A DNA stretch of 64,000 bases from Mesostigma viride (taxonomy: Eukaryota > Streptophyta > Mesostigmatophyceae > Mesostigmatales > Mesostigmataceae). How positions within the stretch are numbered: position 1 is the first letter of the stretch; each line of letters begins with the position of its first letter. Both the position numbers and the translations under genes were made by a program. Positions 15,101 to 27,100 of the stretch are shown piece after piece. Under the pieces are notes generated by a model. It saw only the letters and a list, made by a program, of their open reading frames with translations, searched no databases and was not told where the DNA came from. Where the stretch lies: positions 1,317,576 through 1,381,575 of the forward strand of contig RPFO01000038.1 of the NCBI GenBank assembly GCA_009746045.1, written 5' to 3'.

Positions 15101-18100
15101 AGAGAGCAAGAGCCAGCGATGCGAACCGGCTAGCAGGACTTAACCTCACGTAACTTTGTCTGAGAACTAAACAACCACTGCAGCGCTCTTGAAGTGACAT
15201 TTTTCCGGCCATATGTTGAAGCGTCCACGTAGGGACAGCCTGTACCTGGTCGCACCAACGCCTTCTGTAGCCTTGCACATGCTGTGCTACTTGTATTCCA
15301 GGTGGCGCTGTACATCGGCACACGTACTGTATCCCATCCGACCCGATGCGCAAGTATAACTTCCTGGTGATGCAGCTGCTGTTCTGCCATGGCCTCCGGA
15401 GGGCTAAGGAGGAAGGTCACAAACTCATCCCAACCTGACATCATTTGGCTGCTTGACTAGTGGTCAAGAGTAGACATCCTCCTTGGGGTAGTTTCAGGCT
15501 AGCGTACGGTGAATGCCCGGAGTGGTCTAACCGTTAGAGCAAGGACAGAATCTTTATACTGCTACAAATCACGCCCTCGGCCATGATAAACACGACCGCG
15601 CCACACGACAAAGGCAGCGTCGGGATGGGGGGCAAGCACCACTTGACACAAACCCGAAGTCAAGCTGGTTGCTGCCTGCTGCAAGCCTACCTGACGCAGG
15701 GCTGCCTCCAACACTGTGAATAGGGTCACCGTTCCAATGATCGCTGCGCCTGGCCCAGAATCACACGAACCTCTTCCGCACCTAACCCAGCAAGTATGCA
15801 TACAAGCTGCCGCACTTGTCTCAACAAGCATACAACCATCACACCGAACGCGGCAGTATGGAAACAAACTGCCGCACCGAACCCAGCACAAGTACAGTAA
15901 AGACTCTACACTTGGCCCGGCAAGCACACCACCACTGCTGCACCTGGTCCATCCGGGATACCACAACCAGCCAACCTGGCCCAAGCATGTATACTATAGC
16001 CCACCCACCTGGCCCAGCAGCTCCCGTGCAGCCGGCCAGTAATCCAGCACCGTCGTACGGATGCCCCTGCAGGGTGGTGCGTGACGGGCCATGGCACAAA
16101 CGCATGATATGCAAATGTGTATCCATTGCCAAGTGGAAAGCGGGTGTATATTCCCGTGCACTGGCAGATCCGTACCCAACCAGCCATTCGCGACAATAAC
16201 CAGTCTGTCATGAGGTCCTTGCTAGGCCACCACCTTGGTGATCGACAAGCAAGTAGGCACAATCATGGACGTGCTAAGAGTTCTGCTTAAGAGGATTCAT
16301 GGGATGCGTTGTGTTCGCGCGCACGTACGCGACCAGTGTGGAGGTGACTACTGGCTTCCGCTCCAGCAGCACGCAGAGGGCCTCGGTGACGATCTTCACG
16401 CCCGGGGGGGGCTGCGCGCGCATGAGTTGCATGAGTCAAGGGGGCAGTAGCATAAGGGCACATAAGGGCACCGGGGCATACGGTCACCGTAGCCAAGGGA
16501 CACGAGGAGCTCCGCGAAACAGGAATGCGCAGCCGGAAATGAGCAAGCTAGGCCATGATGCCAGATGGCACCAGCATGGTGCTGCAGCCAGCAAAGACAT
16601 ACATATGGAGAATTAATTAATAAATTAGTCTCGTGTCACCGTTGGGGGACCACGAGGTGACATGCATATGGTGAGATGGGTGTTCACTGTGGGGATGATA
16701 GATGCAAGGCACCGGACAGCACCACAGACAATCGATGAACGAGCCACAAGTGACGTGCGGGAGAAAACTCTGCAGGCGCATGCTGGCAGCGCGCCAGGGA
16801 CGAGATCTGAACATGCCCTTGCACTTGCTGATGACAAGACGTTCTCGTTTACTACATGACTTGCCTCCATGCCCAGGCTTGTCTGCTACTGAACTCCGCA
16901 CCATGTGTGTTCAAAAGCGCTGCCTCATTATGGTTTTGTCGCATTACCCTTCCCCCCTCCCCTCTCCCCTCCCCTCCCCTCCCCCTCCCCCTCCCCCTCC
17001 CCCTCCCCCTCCCCCCTCCCCCTCCCCTCCCCCCTCCCCCCTCCCCCCCCCCCTCCCCCCTCCCCCTCCCCCCTCCCTCCTCATGACCGCTGCCTGGCCC
17101 AGGCGTACTCCCTGGCAGGTGTGCATAACATGCATGTGAAGCAGTGTTGCCACACACCTTCACGAGCGACTTAATTTCGGATAAGTCCTTCTTGTTGAGC
17201 TTCTCCAGCTGTTGCATCGCCTGGGGTGTGGGGGAAGCCACACAGCAACAAGAGGGGCGAAAAAGGATGCCGCCGCCAAGTCCACGGAGGGTTAACGCCA
17301 GGGCCGCACAACCGCCCAACCACATTAGCCAGTCTGTCTGCTGCCGCTTTCGCAGGGCAATACCTCTGTAACAAGTGGTCGAACTCCATTCTTCGAGGGT
17401 CATGTTTCTTTTGTTTTGTTGCTTTTTGGTGCCCGTGTCCGTGCCAGTGCATATTCTGAACATGGCTGACACATGCGCCTGCACTTGCTCACTGACACTT
17501 TATAAAGCTTGGAATGCAACCATTTCAGGAGTGGCGGTCGTGCCTAAGCCTTACCAAAAACTGGGCGCCGCGCGCTTGCCTATCTGCACGACTAACAGCT
17601 GGCTCCAGGACAACAGACAGGCCTTAAAGCAACCTGGTGAGTCAGCACCGATGCATGCGGTTGTGCTAGCCATGCCATCCCCAGGGCAAATCGTGAGCAC
17701 CTTTGGCGCGAGACCGAAGGGTCGAGTGCACACACAGGGTCGTGAGGGCGGTACTTGGTGGCACGAGGCCCATGCACACAAGAGGCAAGGGGCAGTGCTT
17801 AGCTGCAAACGGCAAGAACGCCCAGTTCACTTGGAACAGCCGCAACAGGTACCACCATGGATGCAGAAGAATGACAGAATAATCTGCCGTGATGGTAAGA
17901 GGCACAGACCACTCTGAATGGGTGGAAGCATTTGTTATGTGGAAACCACCGCCACGCACCCAGTCCACCACTGCCGCCAACAATATATCCCCACCCCCTC
18001 CAATTTACCAAGTCCACCCCCACACCCACCCAGTAGGTGCCATCCCCCACATGCACCAAAGACCACCAGGTCCACCGCCAAGCATCACCCACCAGGTCTC

Positions 18101-21100
18101 CCGTCAAGCATCACCCACCAGGTCCACCGCCAAGCATCACCCACCAGGTCCACCGTCAAGCATCACCCACCAGGTCCACCGTCAAGCATCACCCACCAGG
18201 TCCACCACCAAGCATCACCCGCCAGTTCCACTGCCAAGCATCACCCACCAGGTCCACCGCCAAGCATCACCCACCAGGTCTACCATGGGGGTTAGCCGGT
18301 CCAGCTCCTCCTGTGCCAGCCGCGTGGCCTCTTCAAGCTCGCGCGCTTGCTTTCGGGCGTGCTCCTCCACCTGGGGGGGGGAGTATGCGGGAGCATGTGT
18401 CAGTGTGGGTCTCCATGAATGTGTGCTTGTGTGTGCGAGAGAGTACTAGGTGCGTGTGTGTGGGTGTTTTCATCCGACGTACAGCCAAGACAAGACCTGC
18501 CCATGACACGCGCAGTGGCGATCACCCCCAGAGCATGGCAGCCAGCAGATGCACCAAATGCAATAACAGAATGCAGAGCGGATGAGTCACAGGCAACCCG
18601 ATGAAGATATCCCATCTCTATGAATATATATATATATATTAATATTATATTATATATGAATATAATGAGTCACAGGCAACCCGATGAAGATATCCCATCT
18701 CTACAACCCGTCACGGGATGCATGTGTGGCATGCATCAGAATGAAAATGGAGACAGCGAGCAGGGAAAGGAAGGGTTGGGCTGCCGTTCGACATCCACTG
18801 TGTAACCTGTCCTCTGAGCATATGCTCATCAGATGGATGCTCACTGGCAGCCCAGCAACCTTTCCAAGCACGGCAGCTCGTGCATCCCCCTCCAGTAGCC
18901 AGGACAGCCATGTCCCGTTTGTTAAGTGGCCACACCCACTTAGTTAGGGTGGAGATCGCAGCTAGGATCCATACACACACGCACTTTGCTAGGTGAAGGT
19001 AGCAGTGAGGACACAAATCTGCTCAACTCGTTAGGTGGGCCCACCCGCCAAGATGCCACCACGTGCGCACCTTGGTGACCCGCTCGTGCGTGGCGGCTGC
19101 CGTGCGCTGCTTAATGGCGATCTCCTTGAGCAGCGTGTCCAAATCTTTATTCGTCACGGTGATGGAGGTCAGCAGGTTCTCCACGTTCAGCTGAAGCGAG
19201 GGGAAGGGGGATTGAGAAGGCAGCGAGCCAAAGGGGGCGACCAAATGGGGCAGCACAGGGGGGCCGGCACGAGCCAGGGTTCACAAGACCAAACATGTTG
19301 AGGGGGAGGCAATGCCGACGTAAGAAGGGGGAGAAGGCGATGCCAGTGACCCAAGTGGAAGCAGCGAGAGCTAAGAGGAAATACAGAACCGTAACTGTCC
19401 ACAACGAGCATTCATGCATGTACTGAGGGAACGCAAGGGGGGACTACCCCAGGATGTCTGTGCCAGGGCGGAATTGGTGCAGTCAGCAGCTGGCGCACGA
19501 TCCATAGAGATGTGGCTGCAGCTGAAAGCTTGATGGTTGTGCAAACTTGCACACCACGACCTGCCATCTATTCCATTTGCCGGTGGATCATTCCATGCCC
19601 ATGCGTGCCCCCGCGTGCCCACCTGCAGCTCCGCCACGTTCTCCATGCTGGTGCGCAGCTTGGCCGAACCGGTGGCGAACCGCTTGAGGCTGGTATTCGT
19701 CTCCTGCTTGTGGTGGTGAGGCGCCGTTGTGAGGAACAGTTGCAGGAACACATGGCGATGAGGAGCAGTTGTGGGAAAACCCGAAGTGGATGGAACACGG
19801 ATGTGGGAGTGAGCGAGGGCAGACCTTGGCCCTGCGCGCCGGCCAACATGCCGTCCAGGAACACCTGGGATGCCCCCAAGGCACCCTTGTACGACATGTC
19901 TGTCTGTGAGATCTGGTGAAGCTCACCCAAGCATGGGTGGGATCATCTGAGCAGTATATACTTTAAGTGCTCGCGTCGTATAAACAAACACCAAGTGCAG
20001 GAATAGCGAGGCAGTCACCATCTGGGTAAGATGGTTGTGTCAGGTCTTAAACAAACACCAAGTGCAGGAATAGCGAGGCAATCACCATCTGGGTAAGATG
20101 GTTATGTCAGGTCTTAAACAAACACCAAGAGCAGGAATAGCGAGGCAATCACCATCTGGGTAAGATGGTTATGTCAGGTCTTAAACAAACACCAAGAGCA
20201 GGAATAGCGAGGCAATCACCATCTGGGTAAGATGGTTATGTCAGGTCTTAAACAAACACCAAGAGCAGGAATAGCGAGGCAACCACCATCTGGGTAAGAT
20301 GGTTATGTCAGGTCTTAAACAAACACCAAGTGCAGGAATAGCGAGGCAATCACCATCTGGGTAAGATGGTTATGTCAGGTCTTAAACAAACACCAAGAGC
20401 AGGAATAGCGAGGCAACCACCATCTGGGTAAGATGGTTATGTCAGGTCTTAAACAAACACCAAGAGCAGGAATAGCGAGGCAACCACCATCTGGGTAAGA
20501 TGGTTATGTCAGGTCTTAAACAAACACCAAGAGCAGGAATAGCGAGGCAATCACCATCTGGGTAAGATGGTTATGTCAGGGGCAACCACCATCTGGGTAA
20601 GATGGTTATGTCAGGTCGTCTGGGTAACAATGGCTACCATCGACTGACGCCTTCACAAGGCCATGTGTTACCATGTACACATAAGGTTGGCTTGGTCGTA
20701 ATGGGCAAACCTAGCACGAGCCATTGTGCACATCTTTGCCATGCTGTACAGGAACATGGGATAGGCCAAATACTCGTCATGAAGTCCCGCCCACTTCCAT
20801 GCATGCGCGCGGCAGCCGCTCAAACACCCCCCCACCCCCCCACCATCCACCTACCTCCATGCGCGCGGACAGCAGCCGCTCAAGCCCCCCACCCCCTCAC
20901 CCCACCCATCATCCACCCACCTCCATGCGCGCGGACAGCAGCCGCTCAAACACGGACAACATCTCTGTGAAGCAGCCGGACGCGTTCAGTGCGGTGGCGC
21001 CCCTGGCACCTGTCACTGCCACGTCGCTGGCACTGGCGGTCGACACTCCTCGGCTGACTGTCTCTACAGTGCCATGGATGTGGGAGAAGACCGTGACGAT

Positions 21101-24100
21101 GGAGCGGATCTGGTGGCGGGGTGGGTGGGCAGAATTATCATACCATGCGCACATGCACACCGATTCCATAGACAGTTTTCCAGGCACATCAAGAATGCAG
21201 CACCCCGTTGGGTATGAGAGGAGGAACGGGACACTGGGACCCTCCGGGTACCGATAGCATGCGTGACAGTGCAGATGTCAGAAAGATTGCAATGTCGATA
21301 AGTCAGCAATGTCTGCGGTGGCTGGAGGACCAGGTGAGCCACTTGCAAGGCCCGTAACAATCCTTTTCCTGACAATCGTAAGCTATTGCAGAATACTAAC
21401 AACCAATAATAGCACCACCCTGGCACTACAGACGAATCAACTGCTTCGACTTAAACAATGGAATGCCGACACTCGGGTAAGACATCCCAGACATCTGTGC
21501 CATATTCCTACACAATGTGGTCCATGAAATCCCAAGCCAGCAAGGGATGTTGGGGGCATGCTCTCCAACGGAGCCTAATGCTCGTTGCTGATCCAACACA
21601 CAGTAGCAAAAAAAAAAAAAAAAGTTAGGTCATGATCCATGCCACCAAGGTCAGTTGTACATGGCATATTGGCTACTGCTGTCACCCCTTTAACGATTAT
21701 GGTGTCATCCATGCGCCATCCTGCCATGCAACGCCGCAATCAGTGACACGCACTCAGGCCATGCCACCGCCAACGTCACCACGCCCTACCAGGTCATGCC
21801 GCCGTCAACGTCACCATGCCCTACCAGGTCATGCCATCGCCAACGTCACCACGCCCTACCAGGTCATGCCACCGCCAACGTCACCACGCCCTACCAGGTC
21901 ATGCCACCGCCAACGTCACCACGCCCTACCAGGCCATGCCACCGCCAACGTCACCACGCCCTCACCAGGTCGTGGCTCATCTCGAGACTCGACCCGAGGA
22001 AGCGCTGGTTTGCGATGGCGGTGAGAGCTGGCAGCGGCCACGGCTCCACCACGTCGACCGCGCACGACCTGGTGCGCATGTAGAGATGGGGCCATCCGCA
22101 CGCGATGACCTTCTTCAAATCAAACGCAATGTTTGCCGATGCCCTACTGACCGTGTGGGGTGGCTTGGGTAAGTGCACCTCTGGGCCATCAACAGAGCCA
22201 TCACAGGGGCGGGTATCTGCCATGGGCAGCAAGTGAGTGAGATGGTGCCTACGCCTCACATGCCTGACTGCAAGCATGATCCCAAGGGCAAACTGGTACG
22301 TGGCAAAAGAGTGATGAGGCTCAAGGGTAGGAATAACGTGGCTAAAGGGTGATGAGGCACAAGTACCTGGTGAGAGGGTGGTGAGGCGCGAGGGCAAACA
22401 GGACACAGGTACTAAGCTAGGCCATGGTGAGCAACAAGCTTCATATTAATCTTGCCTGGCTAGACCGGGGAGGTCCCTCAGCAATGACCCGATGCCTCCC
22501 TCGTCGTCATCAGTGGCGGTCACGACGATATGCAGCCGCGCACGCACCTGGCCACCGCAGGCACGTGCAGTCATGCCAGAACACCAGAACACCCCCACAA
22601 GAGAAGTGTTGCTTTCGGTCAAAAAGGGCGAGCCCACTAGGCTTTACGAGGGCAACCGAATAATACGATCTCGCCTTGCCCAGTTCTAGTCGCAAGGGCA
22701 AAATGACTTTGTACGGCTCGACCCCACATGCTACGTCTCTGCAAGTGGGTGTATGGTACCACAGCACAACGGCAGCCCATCAAAAGAAACGCATCAAAAA
22801 AGCACAATGACCTTTCCAGCTGGATTCCACGCTGCGCCGGGTTTCCAGCTTTAACACTGTCATGAAGGGCCGGAAGCTAACAAGCGGATTGTCCGCAACC
22901 GACTCCACATATGCACAGAAGTGGGAAGGCACAGGATACCTCCAAACCTTTCTAGAGACTGGCTGGACATAAGCATTCTTTTGCAACACCCATATGGGGG
23001 GGAATGCCATATGACTCTAGGGGTGCTGAGGCAGAACCTTTCCTTTGCGTTTGAAGGTTGAAGCCCCCACGCCACTTACCCGATGCACAAAGCGGTCATA
23101 GAAGGGTGGGTGCGACAAGTCCTCGGGCGCCGCGGCGGCTTCCGTGGACTTCCCCTCCGCCACCGCCTCTGCTTGCGCCAGCATGTCCAGCTCTTGTTCC
23201 GGGGGAGGCGGCTGGATGGAGGAGTCTTCCATCCCAACCGTTGGCGAGAACTTCTCTAACTCAACGATGGTTTGTTGGATGTCTTCCAAGTCCTGGTCCT
23301 CAAACAGGCCCACCACCTGCGTGATGCAGAGAGCGGTGGCATAGCAACAACACGACGAGCGCTGGCTTGCAACCTAGCTCAGGATACGGAGAATCTATCA
23401 TGATACGAATACCGGAGAGATCAGCGAGGCAGGTCATAGGGACATCGTGACCGAGAAAAAAGCCTGCACCCCCTCGGCTAAACTGGTTAGACAGGAGCCT
23501 GGTCAGGCGAAAACGCAGCGTTACCATGAAGAAGCGGGTCTTGTTGCTTCAATGCACCGCATGTGGGGGGTTACGTGGCTCACTGGCAGCACCTCTGCGC
23601 AGTAGTAGGGTGGCCAGTCCCTGCGAGCCTGCGTTCTATCTTGGTCTCTTCCACTCATCTTCCCAACTTGCTGCCCAGGGGTGCGGAGCACGGCTATTGA
23701 CTGACTTTTTCGCCTCCTGATACCACGAAATCACTATTAATTCTATTGCCATGCTGACGTTGACAAAGATTGTTGCATGACTCCCATGACATCTATGATT
23801 TTTGACAGCAGAACAGCACAACCGTTTGATATGACCCCAATGCCAAAAGAACCGCATGCCACTTTTGAGTAGGCATCTCCACGCCTGTTCAGGCCACACA
23901 TGTACCTGTGACGTTCGCAGCAGCTGGTCAATGTCCTCGCTTATGCTGTAGCCCGCACCGCCGCCCTCGCCCTGGCTGGCCCACCCTATCTTGTTAGACA
24001 GAGAGGCTGAGGATGGCGATTTGGCCATGCCCAGGTCCAGCCCTTGCTCCTCCTCCCCCATCTCCTCCACCACCGCCTCGTGGCCCTCGGGATCACCGGC

Positions 24101-27100
24101 ACTAGCCACCGCAGAGCTCATATCTGCACGGGGCAAGGGGGGGCAAGGGGGGGAGGATGCAAGAATTGGGCAGGTAACACTACGATGAACAAACGGTATA
24201 ATGTAACAGAACCCATTTTTGTGAAAACATTTGGTTCGGGATTTTCTGTGTCAACAGTGCAGACATTATGCTTCAATACTAGGGGTGTTGGCAACCGCAC
24301 ACAGCAGCAGAGCACATCAACAGCTAAAGCCCTCTAAGCAAATGCAACATTATCCTACCTATAAATACCCCTGCCAGGCCAACAGCCTTCTTGACAGGCC
24401 CCACCAAGGGATGAGCACGTTTTGTGGTGGTTTTCTGGGGCCACCCGCTGACCACAGGCATCTTGCCGCATGCCAGGGGACACACGCCGCTGTGGATGTG
24501 AAAGGGAAAGCGTGGGGTCATCGCCACACAACTCATCACCCAAACACCAAAAATCCTCCAACACTGCTGATCCTCTTTGAATGTGTTTCAGGCAAGACGC
24601 AAAGGCCGCCGATGGTCTCCTTTTCTCCCTGCCACACCAGCTCTGCTACCCCTTAGAAACCGCTCATTCTCCCCCTTTCAAAACTATTCATTTCCCCTCG
24701 GCCGCACCCACCCCCGCTCTTGCTCAGGTCGGACGTGTATGCCAGGAAGAGCACCACGTGCTTGTCCTGGAGGCCGGCACGCCGCAGCTGGGCCTTGAGG
24801 TCAGCCAGCCAGTCCTTGCGGCTGTACGAGCTGGACAGGTTGACCTGCAAGCGCCGTGCGGATTAAAAATGTGGGTGTTGCGGGAGAGCATCATGGCATC
24901 GCTCAGCATGACGTTTTACCCTTGCGGCTGTACGCGCGGGACCAGTTGACCTGCAGGCGTGGTGGGGAGGGGTGTGATATGTTCCTGGTTGGGAGACTGG
25001 GGGCGGATGTCGGAACCATGCCAGGGATGATTAGGGCACCCTGGGGAGTGTTGTTGTGGCGGAGAGCAGCGCACCTTTGGTGGTAAGAAGGCGTATGAGG
25101 AGAAGGGCCAGCAAACCCTCTGGGTCACCCTGGGTCGAGCAGACTGTACTGGGAGTATAGTAGTATGGCTAGAAGCATATGTCATCTCACAGCAGAACTA
25201 AGATATATCCTGACGAACAGGGTCCAGCTGGCGCAAAGAAGTAAGCTATATGGGGGAATAGTAGCGCAAGGCGGACGGTGGCGGGCCGATCGGTGACACT
25301 AGACCCCCCAGAACCGCGGATGTTGCAAGCCTTTATTGCTCCAAGAGTGCAGAGTCTCAAAGCCAAAGCTACATCAACGCTGTAAGGGGCAGAGCAGAGC
25401 CATGGCACAATTTTTTTCCTTCTAAAAATTAGCTGTCCTTTTTGTGCTATCCGGCGTTGCATGCCCAGCGCAGCAGGTAAGTCATAGCTCACCAATTCGA
25501 GCATAAAATTAGCATAGCTCACCAATTCGAGGACTTTTTATGTCATTGCTGTGGCTCACCAAAGGGGAAAACTCCACGGTGCTCTTTTCCCTGGGGCGCA
25601 AACTGTTTTGTGTTGAAGGTTCCAGCGCGGACGGGAACATACCTATATGTAGCCCTGTCAACGTGACCTGGCATAGTCTGGCCCCAAACCCATCCATTCA
25701 TCCAGGCACATGCACGTGAGCTGTACACATGGCAGCCAGAACCCACGCAATCGGTAGCTCCTCGGCCATCGCAAACGCGTCACAGGTAGGCTGCACCACA
25801 GATAAACCTGAGGATTTCATGGCAAAGCACCACCAGCAAGGGACGAGCCGTTTCAAAGTCTCCCAGGTCTCACCTTGAAAAACTCGTAGCGAAGCATGTA
25901 CGCGGCAAGGCAGGTCAGCGACCGGCGGCCACTGTCATCACTCGCCATGTGATCGCCACATCGTCCATGGACCGCGATATTGAGGGGCCAGCGGCAACGT
26001 TGCAGCACAAGGACATGCATCCGAAGAGCACAGAAGCTATTAGCCATGGGAAATTCCAGGGGCCGAAGTGGGGATATGGGAATTGCAAAACCTCGTCATG
26101 GAGTTCCGTTGCACTGCAGCTGCGTGTAATGCATTAATGCATGGAAGCAGGCAGTTAGCCCTTCCACGGCGGTTGGATTACGCAAAAGATACTCAGTACA
26201 TGGCACTTCCTTTTTTTTGCCGCGGACCGGCTAGACCTTCCATTACTAGTGATCGTCACTGCGCGTTTGTACGTCATCATGACTACATAACCATTGATTT
26301 GGGTACCAACAAGCTCACGAAGTAGATAATCCACGGCTCTGGACCGGCTGGGAGATGGTCGGTGCTTCAAATGCCCTCCTACAGCCCATAGGGGTTGAGA
26401 GGGTGCTATGATGGGCCAACCCCGCAGGCACATGTGAGAGGGGGGGTTCTATCCTCACATTGCACTTCGTGGCCTCCTTAAAAAAGAAGTCATGCCGACT
26501 CACCTCCCTGTGTGGCCCAGCAACACCAGACTTGTCCCTGGCAGCTGCAACGCCCGCATGATGCGCAGCAGGTGGCGAAAGACAAAGGGAAACAGTGTGA
26601 CCTGCAACGTGGGCGCATGGGCCATGCGCATATGGACACATGGGCGCATGGGTGCATGGGCAAATGGGCATGTGGGCGCATGCGCATGTTGGCACGTGAA
26701 GGTTGCGTGGCATCTGATCACGCAAAGGTTGCGGGGCAGGCGGGGCATCGCATGTGGCCAAGAGAGCACCAACAAGTTTACTTAGCAGGCAAGGTTAGGC
26801 CGAAGAGCCAAGGGAGAGATGGGGGAGATGGGCTGCTTGGCAGCGACCCGCCCGCCCACCCGCCAAACCACCCTCCAGTGCACACGTCAAGAAAACTTAT
26901 TGCCATTGCATAGTGCGAGACAACGCCAACCAACCCCCCAAAACCTGTAGCCCTATCCCACTTCCTGTCACCCACCTGCAGGGGCACCTCCATGGCGCGG
27001 TTGTACTCGTTGAGCGCGGCATGGAAGCGTTGCCGCGACTCCCGTGCCTCCTCCTCCCCCAGTTCTATGTACACAGAGGCCCCCTCCTCCCGGTAGTAGT

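Noticed and set aside
15691-15713. 23-nt microexon LEAALRQ in dynein
   Set aside because: Good splice sites but the phase does not fit exons 26 and 27.
19981-20620. CRISPR-like array
   Set aside because: The 67-bp units are contiguous with no unique spacers, and the DNA is eukaryotic.
21608-21624. Poly(A) as the tail of a retroelement
   Set aside because: No coding remnant, target duplication or related sequence beside it.
22860-23010. Exon reading ADNPLVSFRPFMTV as the missing AAA4 piece
   Set aside because: Position fits but no good donor gives the needed phase, so it is left unannotated.
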